Of a stretch of DNA of 64,000 nucleotides, positions 34,943 to 42,727 are shown piece after piece. A program made the position numbers and the translations under genes. The notes below the pieces were generated by a model that ran no database searches, was not told the DNA's origin, and was given only the letters and a program-made list of their open reading frames with translations. How positions within the stretch are numbered: the first letter of the stretch is position 1; each line of letters starts with the position of its first letter. This DNA comes from Candidatus Woesearchaeota archaeon (lineage in GTDB: Archaea; Nanobdellota; Nanobdellia; Woesearchaeales; JACJVV01), in NCBI GenBank assembly GCA_020637495.1, contig JACJVV010000001.1, positions 620,001 to 684,000 of the forward strand, read 5' to 3'.

Positions 34943-36039
34943 CTTACAAAATCATCCCCTACTAAATTTACGTAATTGAAATATGAATCATACAATCTTT
35001 CTATCTCATCGGATGTCAATGATCTGTTATATACCCTGAAATCATCCATCGTTCCATCCCAGAATCCTGTCATCGCATCATTCTGCCTTCCTAATGTCAA
35101 TATCTCATAATCGGTGTTGTTTATATCTCCTGTCTTCTCCATAGAATTCGCTAATGTACCATTTATGTATATGCTTGCATTTGAACCATTGTATGTCGCT
35201 GCGACATGTGTCCATTTTCCAGTCTCTAAGCCTGTTGCAGTAAGATGTGTATCCCAATTTATGCCATCTCTTGCAGTGAAAAGAGTGAATTGAAGATATG
35301 GTGCGGTGATTGTTTGGAAATTATATCCTGTCTTCAATGTGCCATCTGCCTTATCGATAATATAGCCACCCCATGAATCCATATACAACCATACAGCAAT
35401 GGTTATCTCTTTAGGAGGCATCAATCCATAATGATTGGTCAGGTTGATATATTGCTGCTGTGATTCATCAAAATAGCATCCTGTATCTCTTCCAAGATAT
35501 CCAGGAGAATTACAGTCTACAGTTATATTCACATGATGCTGCCATTCTGAAAAGTCATTGATTGTAGTGTCAGTATCGTTCTGATCCATCCTAAGCCAGA
35601 ACACCAGGTTATCATCCAATATGGATTCCCTAACTTCTATATCACCATCATAATTTGCGACGGTGAAATTAGTGAATCTTGGGATTGTGAATGAAGTGTT
35701 ATATGAGTTTGTCACATTGAACGGGATGAAATTGCAATAATAAGTCTTGTTCTTGTCGTCGCTCTTGTACCATATCAAGACCTGCCTGTTCTGTCCTAAT
35801 ATCGTCATATTATGCCTTGTGTATCCTCTTATCTTCGTGTTATTCCCCATAGCATATGCATCATTTATCATACCAGATACATATTCACATGGATAGCGAA
35901 GCTCTACATTATCCTGGTATTCCATAACATCTTTTCTTCTGAAATCACTTATCACAAAAACAGATAGGAAAAGAATCATCATCATGCCTGTAGTAAGAAG
36001 GAATTCCATGCTGACTTGTGATCTTTTTTTTATTACCAT
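34939..36039 (-). CDS. LamG-domain class III pilin-like protein (2 of 3)
   Basis: 366 residues. Class III signal KKRSQVSMEFLLTTG: a basic n-region, Ser-Gln cleavage context and Glu at +5 followed by the hydrophobic helix (about 12-27), the classic archaeal pilin arrangement. LamG domain: FWLRMDQN, CYFDESQQQYINLTNH, ITIAVWLYMDSW, KWTHVAATYNGSNASIYINGT, TLGRQND and the ending DDFRVYNRSLTSDEIERLY. Two Cys in the LamG domain may pair. Probably assembled into or displayed on the pilus as a lectin-like module. Confidence 0.88.
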   Translation of the reverse strand: MVIKKRSQVSMEFLLTTGMMMILFLSVFVISDFRRKDVMEYQDNVELRYPCEYVSGMINDAYAMGNNTKIRGYTRHNMTILGQNRQVLIWYKSDDKNKTYYCNFIPFNVTNSYNTSFTIPRFTNFTVANYDGDIEVRESILDDNLVFWLRMDQNDTDTTINDFSEWQHHVNITVDCNSPGYLGRDTGCYFDESQQQYINLTNHYGLMPPKEITIAVWLYMDSWGGYIIDKADGTLKTGYNFQTITAPYLQFTLFTARDGINWDTHLTATGLETGKWTHVAATYNGSNASIYINGTLANSMEKTGDINNTDYEILTLGRQNDAMTGFWDGTMDDFRVYNRSLTSDEIERLYDSYFNYVNLVGDDFVR

Positions 36040-36077
36040 GTTCTTATTTATTTATCGTCTGATTCATAATCGCATAT

Positions 36078-37184
36078 CTAGTTCTTTTTACCAAGTTTGT
36101 AAAACTTATCTGCCTCTTCATCATTCAAGCTCCTGTTGAAGAACATAATCTCATCTATGGTTCCATTTACAGGATCATTAGGGCTAATTACTGCAGGAGT
36201 GCCGATATAGACATTCCTGTCGGAGTACATGTAATCATCTTCAGTAAGCGTATCGCTATCTGCCAGGTTCCCGTCTACATACATCCTAAATTCCATGCTC
36301 TCAAAATCCCTTACACAGAAAACATTGTACCAAATATTCTGGTCAATTGTCCCAGAACTTAATTGTTGAGCATTCGTGTCAGTCGGATCCCGTAGCATAC
36401 ATATTATATTGTTATCATCAACTAGGATCCCCCAGAAATTATAATTTGAGTCTGCGTCTGTCGAATCATTCTGCGATAATATATCATAGGTCCCTGAAGT
36501 CTGGTTAAGGTACATCCATACTCCCCAACTGACGCTGTTCTGCCTTGCATCAAATGATTCATTATAGGGAACTTCAAGAAAATCGTCCACTCCGTCAAAA
36601 TCACATCCTAAACCGATATATCCTTGATTAGTGCAATCTATGCTGTTATTCATAATGGTGAAATTCTGATATCCAGAAGCATCATATATATGGGTTGAGT
36701 TTTTTATCTCAAGATTCATATACATCTTTATCTGTGACCATAAATTCGGATATCCTAGGGGAGAGATTGATACATATCCATTCTCTTCAGTCTTTATCAG
36801 CATATACCTATTCCCTCTTGCTGGTTCAAGAAGCCCAAAAACAGGCGCATTAGTTGGGAAATGGATGTCTGAAAGTTTGCCTTTATCAGTCCTTTTCACA
36901 ATGATCTCTTTTATCGCTGTATACCCTTGATCGATCCCATCTGGATTTTTTATGTTGATGACCTTTGCTGACCCTGGTCCTATTGCAGAGACATGGTTGA
37001 CTGTATTGCTCAGCGTCAGGACCATGTCACCTATCTCTGAATCCCTGATGTAGCTACTGAGCTGAGATGTAGAATAGACAAGCACTATCCCAAGTATTAC
37101 CAGGAAAAGACCTATCAATATCAAGAACTCAAATCCGGCCTGAGCTTTCCTGCTGCAGGCTTTATATGTCACCTCTTTTTTCAT
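36078..37184 (-). CDS. LamG-domain class III pilin-like protein (3 of 3)
   Basis: 368 residues. Signal region RKAQAGFEFLILIGLFLVILG: Ala-Gln junction, Glu at +5 and a hydrophobic helix, fitting EppA-type processing. LamG domain: DFDGVDDFLEVPYNESFDAR, SWGVWMYLNQT, WYNVFCVRDFESMEFRMYVDG, RNVYIGT and the ending DEIMFFNRSLNDEEADKFYKLG. It is 22 bp downstream of the HerA-like gene, so it is the first pilin-type protein made from that promoter. The three LamG proteins are diverged from each other, as expected for different ligands. Confidence 0.88.
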   Translation of the reverse strand: MKKEVTYKACSRKAQAGFEFLILIGLFLVILGIVLVYSTSQLSSYIRDSEIGDMVLTLSNTVNHVSAIGPGSAKVINIKNPDGIDQGYTAIKEIIVKRTDKGKLSDIHFPTNAPVFGLLEPARGNRYMLIKTEENGYVSISPLGYPNLWSQIKMYMNLEIKNSTHIYDASGYQNFTIMNNSIDCTNQGYIGLGCDFDGVDDFLEVPYNESFDARQNSVSWGVWMYLNQTSGTYDILSQNDSTDADSNYNFWGILVDDNNIICMLRDPTDTNAQQLSSGTIDQNIWYNVFCVRDFESMEFRMYVDGNLADSDTLTEDDYMYSDRNVYIGTPAVISPNDPVNGTIDEIMFFNRSLNDEEADKFYKLGKKN

Positions 37185-37206
37185 CCTGGAACTGCAATTG
37201 CATGCA

Positions 37207-38745
37207 CTATTGGAAATTTATTCCTGTGAAATCTTTTCTTGTCGTGTCTGATATTCTCTTTATCATATCTGGGAAATATGGTATCTTCACAGGTGAAGCG
37301 AATCGCGTGAAGTTGCTGGTTATCAATGCCTCACCCTTGTCAAGTGAAGCTATATTCCTGTTATCTGAAGATAGGTCTTGTGCAGCACTATCAATAATCG
37401 CTTGTCTTTCAGATGACATCTCAATTCCAAGTATTATCTTAGTATTCATGTTTGCAAGTATATCTTTTGGAATCAATGATGGAAGCTGCGTTATTGCAAA
37501 AAGTCCAATCTTAAATTTCCTTCCTTCTTTTGCGATGCTTGAGAAAATATTTGAGCCTCGTTCAAGTATTTCTTTCCCAAGGACCCTAGGTGCTTCCTCA
37601 AGGACTATTGATATTACTGGTTTCTCCTCTAAGGTACCATCGCGTTTATGCTTTCTATATCTTGCAAATATCTCTGAGCTGATCATGCTGCCAATCAATA
37701 TCTCTAGGTTACCGCTAAAATTTGATGTGTCTATGATGACTATCTTGGCTTGCTCTAAGTTATTGCATATATCAGAGATGGTTGTTTCTCCTGCATTAAG
37801 GTCAAATATGCCTTTACTTACAAGTTCATTGTTCTGCAATGATATGGACAGCAATGACATTAGCTTTCTTCTCAAAACATTAAGCGTGACCTCATGTATC
37901 AATGCTCTTCCATTTACCAGTATCTCTTCTCCAACAAGGATCTTCTCTATCCAATCCTGTCTGAATTTCTTGAAATAAGTATATAACGCATCATTCTGCG
38001 CATCAGTAAAACTCTGTGCTCCTGAGAAATGTTCAGGCCTTATTCTCCTTATATTTATCTTCAATGTAGATGCACCTGTAGGAACATTGAATGGAGTGTA
38101 ATAGACAACTTTTCCTTTAGGATGGTCCTTTAATCCTTTCTTGTTCCTTCCGAAATATTCATCATGGGGATCCAAGACGAGGATTCCTGCATAGTCATGA
38201 TCAAGGAGATTCCATAGCATGCAGGATGTAAGGTTGCTCTTTCCTCTTCCCGTCGTTGCAGCGACCAATATATGGTGACTCAACACATCTTTCCCATCAA
38301 GGAAGAGATCTGCATCGATTACCTTGGATCCAGATCTGAGCTTCCCTATATACAATGGATTCTTTGGCATTGTAAGGAAATCTATGTCCTCTTTCTGTAC
38401 TTCTTTGATCTTGGAAAAGAATTCTGCAAGTTTCTTGTTTGATCTTGTCTGGCTCTTCTCTATGGATAGGATTGCCTTAAGCTCTGCAATTGTATAATAC
38501 CTTAGATTTTCATCCATAAGCTCAAAATCTGTATTCTCTTCAAGCTTCATCCCTGAGATATATTCGATATTGCTCTGGGAAACCTGGCTGCTGTGCATAA
38601 GATCTACAACCTGGAAAAGTATCTTATGGCTTGAATTCTGGCAGATAAGGAGCTCTCCTATCTCCAATTCATGGCCTTTTTTCTGGCGCATCAAGACCTT
38701 ATCGAAGTTTCCGCCTATTATCTGGCCTTTTGTATTTCTCTCCAT
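37207..38745 (-). CDS. HerA/VirB4-like (FtsK-HerA superfamily) ATPase
   Basis: 512 residues. N-terminal beta-barrel (HAS-barrel-like, about 1-75), Walker A ATTGRGKS at 163-170 (Ala in place of the first Gly), DPHDEY after the P-loop, and a Walker B/arginine stretch VLEEAPRVLG near 375, then TQLPSLIPKDILANMN and an arginine-finger-like segment. HerA with NurA resects DNA ends, but no nurA is seen here; the position at the head of a pilus locus recalls VirB4/VirD4-type transfer or assembly ATPases. DNA repair remains an alternative. Start ATG 38745 with a GGGG motif just before it; TATA near 38780-38787. Confidence 0.82.
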   Translation of the reverse strand: MERNTKGQIIGGNFDKVLMRQKKGHELEIGELLICQNSSHKILFQVVDLMHSSQVSQSNIEYISGMKLEENTDFELMDENLRYYTIAELKAILSIEKSQTRSNKKLAEFFSKIKEVQKEDIDFLTMPKNPLYIGKLRSGSKVIDADLFLDGKDVLSHHILVAATTGRGKSNLTSCMLWNLLDHDYAGILVLDPHDEYFGRNKKGLKDHPKGKVVYYTPFNVPTGASTLKINIRRIRPEHFSGAQSFTDAQNDALYTYFKKFRQDWIEKILVGEEILVNGRALIHEVTLNVLRRKLMSLLSISLQNNELVSKGIFDLNAGETTISDICNNLEQAKIVIIDTSNFSGNLEILIGSMISSEIFARYRKHKRDGTLEEKPVISIVLEEAPRVLGKEILERGSNIFSSIAKEGRKFKIGLFAITQLPSLIPKDILANMNTKIILGIEMSSERQAIIDSAAQDLSSDNRNIASLDKGEALITSNFTRFASPVKIPYFPDMIKRISDTTRKDFTGINFQ

Positions 38746-38867
38746 TTTCCCCTATGTGTGAGTTCAAGGACAGATGCTTATAAATATTTCCACTATTTTT
38801 ATTCTAGTTCTTATTGATTCTAGCGCAATATTTATACAGCGAAATCTAAGGATTTTCACGTATAAAC

Positions 38868-38888
38868 CTTATTCTAGATAAGAATAAG
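38868..38888. promoter_or_regulatory. Perfect 8-bp-arm palindrome before the TATA box (operator candidate)
   Basis: CTTATTCT-AGATA-AGAATAAG, arms 8 bp, spacer 5 bp, ends one base before TTTATATA (38890-38897), overlapping the place where the BRE/TFB site would be. A dimeric regulator bound here would block or aid promoter binding for the gene at 38924 and perhaps the divergent HerA/pilin operon. Confidence 0.55.
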
Positions 38889-38889
38889 A

Positions 38890-38897
38890 TTTATATA
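38890..38897 (+). promoter_or_regulatory. TATA box for the gene at 38924
   Basis: TTTATATA centred 30 nt before the ATG; short or absent leader. Confidence 0.6.
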
Positions 38898-38923
38898 TTA
38901 CTTATGCATGGATTTAATACAAG

Positions 38924-40360
38924 ATGGATGCTAGATGGACTATTCTGATCATTGGAATTCTGATGCTTTGCCCTGTGTTGGCTGCAGATGATGTTCTAGT
39001 AAAGATTTATCCAATCGTTGATGAGATATCTGAGTTTGAAGAAGCATCATATAATATCAGCATAATCAATCTTATGGATACTACTCAGACAATCAGAGTT
39101 TATTCGCCAAATATCGATAAATGGAGCATAAAGCTCAATCCTGGATCAGTTAGACTAGATCCACAGGAAGTTGGATATGTGCTTCTAAGGGCAAAGCCTA
39201 AATATGTAGAGAAAGGATTTGAATATGGTCTTCAATTGAATATACGTGCTGAGTCAAGCGACAATATGCAGAAAGCATACGCTTATGTTTACATAAAATC
39301 ACAGGATCAATTGAACAAGGAATATCTACCTGTATTATCATTGGACCTTCCTGATATTGGCGAGGTTGACCCTACTGAAGACCTGATATTGACCATTGAT
39401 ATTGAGAATAAGAATGTCAGGGACATAAAAGGGATGGAGATACGTCTAAACAGTGATGTGATATCTGAAGAGACAAAGACCGATCTTGCGCCACTTCAGA
39501 AGAAATCCATACAATTCAATGTTGATGTGCCTAGTTTTGCGCAGCCTATGGATGATAATATAATATTGACATTCAGCCTGGATAATCAGACTTTTCTCTC
39601 AAAATCCTTGCCTTATACAATCATCCCTGTCGCCAAACAATCATTGGATACTCAGACAAGATCAAGTTTTCTGAAGACTGAGAATGAAGTATTGATCTCA
39701 AATGCAGGTAATATCAAGATTGAGGGAATATACAATGTCCCAACATATCTACTGAATTATTTCTTGATATTTGGAAATGCTCAATCAAGGTTGAAACTTA
39801 TCGATGGAGCTCTATACAAGCAATATCATGTTGATCTTGTACCAGGAAGTAATTTCACTTTAGTTGCAACAGTCAATTACAGGCCCGTACTTTATATTAT
39901 ACTAGCTGCAATCGTTATTATATTATTGTACTATCTTCTTCGAAGTCCATTAGTGATAAGAAAATCTGTATCAAGCATAAAGACAAAAGAGGGTTCACTC
40001 TCTGAGCTTAAGGTATTGATACACATAAAGAACAGGACCAATAAAGTATTTGAGAACATAATTGTACTTGATAGGATTCCAAGGATAACAGAGATAGGGA
40101 AAGAGTTTGAGATAGGTACAATAAAGCCTACAAAGATAACATCGCATGAGAAGAAAGGAACGATTGCAAAATGGGAGATTGCCTCTCTAGATAGCTATGA
40201 GGAAAGGGTTGTTGCGTATAAGCTTTATAGCAATATGAACATCCTTGGAGGATTGACACTGCCTATATCAATCCTAAAGTTCTTCACTCGTAAAGGCGAT
40301 GAGAAGAAGGTTGTCTCAAATAAGGTAAAATTAGTCATCCAAAAGTTTGAGAAAAAATAA
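38924..40360 (+). CDS. Surface protein with Ig-like outer domain, one membrane helix and cytoplasmic tail
   Basis: 478 residues. Signal peptide 1-20 (ILIIGILMLCPVLA), an outer part of two or three beta-sandwich repeats of the COG1470/NEW3-like sort (PNIDKWSIKLNPGSVRLDPQEVGYVLL, IDIENKNVRDIKG), a membrane helix near residues 324-345 (VLYIILAAIVIILLYYLL), then about 130 residues inside the cell resembling a beta-domain (KVLIHIKNRTNKVFENIIVLDRIP). Divergent from the HerA-pilin operon over 178 bp with a palindrome, so probably a co-regulated surface or scaffold component. T-run follows the stop. Confidence 0.72.
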   Translation: MDARWTILIIGILMLCPVLAADDVLVKIYPIVDEISEFEEASYNISIINLMDTTQTIRVYSPNIDKWSIKLNPGSVRLDPQEVGYVLLRAKPKYVEKGFEYGLQLNIRAESSDNMQKAYAYVYIKSQDQLNKEYLPVLSLDLPDIGEVDPTEDLILTIDIENKNVRDIKGMEIRLNSDVISEETKTDLAPLQKKSIQFNVDVPSFAQPMDDNIILTFSLDNQTFLSKSLPYTIIPVAKQSLDTQTRSSFLKTENEVLISNAGNIKIEGIYNVPTYLLNYFLIFGNAQSRLKLIDGALYKQYHVDLVPGSNFTLVATVNYRPVLYIILAAIVIILLYYLLRSPLVIRKSVSSIKTKEGSLSELKVLIHIKNRTNKVFENIIVLDRIPRITEIGKEFEIGTIKPTKITSHEKKGTIAKWEIASLDSYEERVVAYKLYSNMNILGGLTLPISILKFFTRKGDEKKVVSNKVKLVIQKFEKK

Positions 40361-40363
40361 TTC

Positions 40364-40375
40364 TTTAGTTTTTTT
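40364..40375 (+). terminator. T-run terminator after the gene at 38924
   Basis: T7 tract at 40369-40375 just after the stop codon. Confidence 0.5.
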
Positions 40376-40425
40376 GATATAATAATAATAGCTTTTAGGA
40401 AAAAAATATTCTTAACGCGTGATAT

Positions 40426-40476
40426 CGAAAATTTATCTAAATTTTCGGACTGAAAATCATAGATTTTCAATTCCGA
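40426..40476. other. Tandem perfect hairpins in an intergenic region
   Basis: First hairpin: CGAAAATTT-ATCT-AAATTTTCG (40426-40447). Second: TGAAAATC-ATA-GATTTTCA (40451-40469) extended by TCGGA/TCCGA (40445-40449 with 40472-40476). Both stems are perfect. They lie between the end of the 38924 gene and tRNA-Tyr in about 240 bp without a gene. Could be an RNA element or protein-binding site. Confidence 0.5.
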
Positions 40477-40573
40477 TGTACATCCTAATCGCGTCTTGGT
40501 CCATGTTTTTTTGTATATGCTGATTTACAAATATCTTTTTGTAGCTTTAATACGTTATTAATTCTGGGTAATA

Positions 40574-40581
40574 TTTATAAA
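40574..40581 (+). promoter_or_regulatory. TATA box upstream of the truncated tRNA-Tyr copy
   Basis: TTTATAAA centred about 26 nt before 40604, which is next to the start of the truncated tRNA-Tyr 5' copy (40607), not the intact tRNA (40705). No TATA box is seen at the right distance before 40705. Confidence 0.6.
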
Positions 40582-40601
40582 GGGCCTACTACCAACATAA
40601 C

Positions 40602-40626
40602 TTAATCCCCGCCTAGCTCAATTGGC
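40602..40626 (+). repeat. Truncated 5' copy of tRNA-Tyr
   Basis: A 25-nt exact repeat of 40700-40724: 5 nt of flank (TTAAT) plus the first 20 nt of the tRNA (CCCCGCCTAGCTCAATTGGC). After that the sequence diverges and cannot make a tRNA. A strong hairpin at 40661-40687 separates it from the intact gene. Confidence 0.75.
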
Positions 40627-40660
40627 CAGCCTTTGCCAAACCCTGGGGAAATGCAGTTAA

Positions 40661-40687
40661 GCTAGACATTAACAAGTTAAGTCTAGC
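40661..40687. other. Long hairpin between truncated and intact tRNA-Tyr copies
   Basis: GCTAGAC-(A)-TTAAC-AA-GTTAA-GTCTAGC: 12 paired bases with one bulge and a two-base loop core. It would form in a transcript started at the TATA at 40574. Confidence 0.6.
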
Positions 40688-40704
40688 GAATTATGAAAAT
40701 TAAT

Positions 40705-40832
40705 CCCCGCCTAGCTCAATTGGCTAGAGCGCACCGCTGTAGCAAGTTGCTAAGAGATTGCACTTTGGGTGCTACTATGATTAGCAATCAGCGGTTACGG
40801 TGAGGTTCCTGGTTCAAGTCCGGGGGCGGGGA
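40705..40832 (+). tRNA. tRNA-Tyr (GUA) with a 54-nt intron
   Basis: Acceptor CCCCGCC/GGCGGGG with the archaeal Tyr-type C1:G72, discriminator A73, anticodon GUA in loop CUGUAG/A, anticodon stem CACCG/CGGUG, T arm CCUGG-UUCAAGU-CCGGG. Exons 40705-40742 and 40797-40832; intron 40743-40796 at position 37/38. Its last 14 nt (40819-40832) are also the left end of a 177-bp direct repeat whose second copy is 1.9 kb downstream. Confidence 0.94.
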
Positions 40833-40995
40833 TATTTCTTTCACTTCAACTCAGTTTGAACTTATGTATTATTTTATATAGTTCTTTTATTCTTAGGATT
40901 ATGGTGATAACATGATTAAGATAATATTTGCAATTATGATTTTAAGCTTAGCACTCTTAGTAGGATGCCAGCAGAATGTGATTGAAGATGGAGAT
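40819..40995 (+). repeat. Direct repeat, left copy (tRNA-Tyr 3' end to lipoprotein signal peptide)
   Basis: 177 bp matching 42728-42904 with about eight mismatches and no gaps. It begins with the last 14 nt of tRNA-Tyr, runs through the lipoprotein promoter and ends after codon 28 of the lipoprotein. The two copies bracket a 1.7 kb segment. Confidence 0.85.
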
Positions 40996-41088
40996 GATTC
41001 TGAAGAGGATCTCTGGCCAAAGATCAGACCAGGCAAGAGCTATCATGAGATGGAACTAGGCCCCTATATCAAGGATTTGAGGGAGTGA
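40912..41088 (+). CDS. Small lipoprotein (58 aa) sharing its signal peptide with the gene at 42821
   Basis: 58 residues: MIKIIFAIMILSLALLVGCQ with lipobox LVGC (Cys19), then a short acidic mature part (EDGDDSEEDLWPKIRPG...). The first 28 codons are nearly identical to those of the lipoprotein at 42821 and the rest is unrelated, so this looks like a signal peptide joined to a new or truncated tail by the duplication. GGTGAT precedes the ATG. It may be expressed or be a remnant. Confidence 0.6.
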   Translation: MIKIIFAIMILSLALLVGCQQNVIEDGDDSEEDLWPKIRPGKSYHEMELGPYIKDLRE

Positions 41089-41158
41089 TTTTTCCGATCA
41101 ATGTAAACTAATTTTATTTTGTTCTTTCTATAACCTTTATATTTAAACATATTATTCC

Positions 41159-41166
41159 TTTTAAAG
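41159..41166 (+). promoter_or_regulatory. TATA box of the gene at 41188
   Basis: TTTTAAAG centred 25 nt before ATG 41188. Confidence 0.55.
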
Positions 41167-41187
41167 CGAATATGATTTACCTATTAA

Positions 41188-41742
41188 ATGAATTTCAAAG
41201 ATACAATAAGCTTGCTGAAATGCTTGCCAACTCCATTGTATTTGGCTGTAGCAGCTTTGGCTGTTTCGTTGTATGTAAGGGGAAGTAAGGATTCTTATCA
41301 TAAGCATTTGGTAGAATCTGCAAGAAGTAATGTTGAGTCAGTTAGTTCTGGCAAGATAGGCTATGAAGAAAAACAGCGTTTTTTGTATGTAGATCATTTA
41401 GGTAATAATTCTTGTCTATTTCTTCTTGGTGATAAAGGATGTAGTCTTGCGAATGCACGTAATCAAAAACTGAGGTTTTTCCTAGACAAATATGAGGTGG
41501 TGGATGCCTCAGTTGAACTTATGGGTGATAATGGAAATTCTAGAACAAATCTGGATGCTATTTTGTTATCTACAGATAAAAAATCATTTGAATTCTTGAA
41601 ATCTGAGCTACTGAAGTCTAATGTTGATATTGTTTATGCGGAATTAATTGATCCATATTATTACTCAGATAAGAGAATTGCTTTAAACCCCCTAACTAGG
41701 AGTCTTGAAATTGCTGATAGAAGGCTTCATTTTAGACACTGA
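41188..41742 (+). CDS. Hypothetical protein of the tRNA-Tyr island
   Basis: 184 residues, not recognised. One membrane helix near residues 15-30 (PLYLAVAALAVSLYV), then a soluble domain with two Cys (NNSCLF, KGCSL) and a hydrophobic/acidic C-terminal half. TTTTAAAG at 41159-41166 is 25 nt before the ATG (leaderless). Lies inside the segment bracketed by direct repeats. Confidence 0.68.
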   Translation: MNFKDTISLLKCLPTPLYLAVAALAVSLYVRGSKDSYHKHLVESARSNVESVSSGKIGYEEKQRFLYVDHLGNNSCLFLLGDKGCSLANARNQKLRFFLDKYEVVDASVELMGDNGNSRTNLDAILLSTDKKSFEFLKSELLKSNVDIVYAELIDPYYYSDKRIALNPLTRSLEIADRRLHFRH

Positions 41743-41829
41743 AAAAGTAAGTTAATTCATGAGTTAAATATGCGATAAATTTAGGTTCTTACGCTTTATT
41801 CATGGCACTCGACAACCACTGCAAAATGA

Positions 41830-41837
41830 TTTATAAA
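41830..41837 (+). promoter_or_regulatory. TATA box of the DinD-like gene
   Basis: TTTATAAA centred 26 nt before ATG 41860. Confidence 0.6.
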
Positions 41838-41859
41838 GTTTGATTATTTCTTTATTCAG

Positions 41860-42690
41860 ATGGAAGATAAAAATAAATTATTGGTATTCCAAGATAAGAA
41901 GATTAGAAGGGAATGGCATAATAATGAGTGGTATTTTTCGATAGTTGATATAATTGCAATTCTTACTGAAAGTATAGATCCAACTGCTTATTGGAGAAAA
42001 TTAAAACAACGTCTAAAAGAAGAAGGTAATGAAACCGTGACAAATTGTCACGCTTTGAAAATGCTTGCATCAGATGGTAAAATGAGACTAACTGATGTTG
42101 GTACTACTAAAGAAATATTTAGGTTAATCCAATCAGTTCCATCAAAGAAAGCAGAACCATTAAAATTATGGTTAGCACAAGTTGGTTATGAAAGAATTGA
42201 AGAAATAGAGAATCCTGAATTAGGTCAAAATAGAATTAAGGAATATTATGAACTTAAAGGCTATCCTAAAGACTGGATTGATAGGAGGTTAAGGGGTATT
42301 GCAGTTCGTCAAGAATTAACAGATGAATGGAAAGATAGAAATGTTCAGAGTGAGAAGGAATTTGCAATATTAACAAACGAAATCAGTAAGGCAACATTCG
42401 GAAAGACTGTTGGAGAATATAAGAAATTTAAACAATTGCAGAAAAAGAATCAAAATCTTAGAGATCATATGACTGATTTAGAACTCATATTTACAATGCT
42501 TGGAGAAAAAACTACTACAGAGATTACAAAAGAGAGAAATTCTCAAGGATTTGAAGAATGTAAGGATTCTGCTAAAGAAGGTGGAGAGGCTGCAAGAGAT
42601 GCTAGAGAAAGCGTAGAGAGGCGTTTAGGTAAATCAACTATTTCTAAAGATAATTTTTTACCAAAGAAAAAAGAAAAGAAATTAGAATAA
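41860..42690 (+). CDS. DinD/BRO-N-type protein (mobile-element antirepressor family)
   Basis: 276 residues. The N-terminal 110 residues are a BRO-N domain (REWHNNEWYFSIVDIIAIL...YWRKLKQRL...RLTDVGTTKEIFRLIQSVPS), as in phage antirepressors and bacterial DinD; the C-terminal half is the DinD-type helical region (YYELKGYPKDWIDRRLRGIAVRQELTDEWK, FAILTNEISKATFGKTVGEYK). DinD inhibits RecA-mediated strand exchange in E. coli; related proteins are common in viruses and genomic islands. The codons look more AT-rich than neighbouring genes, fitting acquisition. It is the main cargo between the tRNA-Tyr repeats; no integrase is present. Confidence 0.85.
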   Translation: MEDKNKLLVFQDKKIRREWHNNEWYFSIVDIIAILTESIDPTAYWRKLKQRLKEEGNETVTNCHALKMLASDGKMRLTDVGTTKEIFRLIQSVPSKKAEPLKLWLAQVGYERIEEIENPELGQNRIKEYYELKGYPKDWIDRRLRGIAVRQELTDEWKDRNVQSEKEFAILTNEISKATFGKTVGEYKKFKQLQKKNQNLRDHMTDLELIFTMLGEKTTTEITKERNSQGFEECKDSAKEGGEAARDARESVERRLGKSTISKDNFLPKKKEKKLE

Positions 42691-42727
42691 ATCATGTTCC
42701 TAATAAAAGAACACCTTTTTGGTATGT

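Noticed and set aside
37166..37978. 270-codon plus-strand frame opposite the HerA-like gene
   Set aside because: Antisense shadow; amino-acid pattern is Ser/Leu/Ile-rich without any domain and the minus-strand ATPase is certain.
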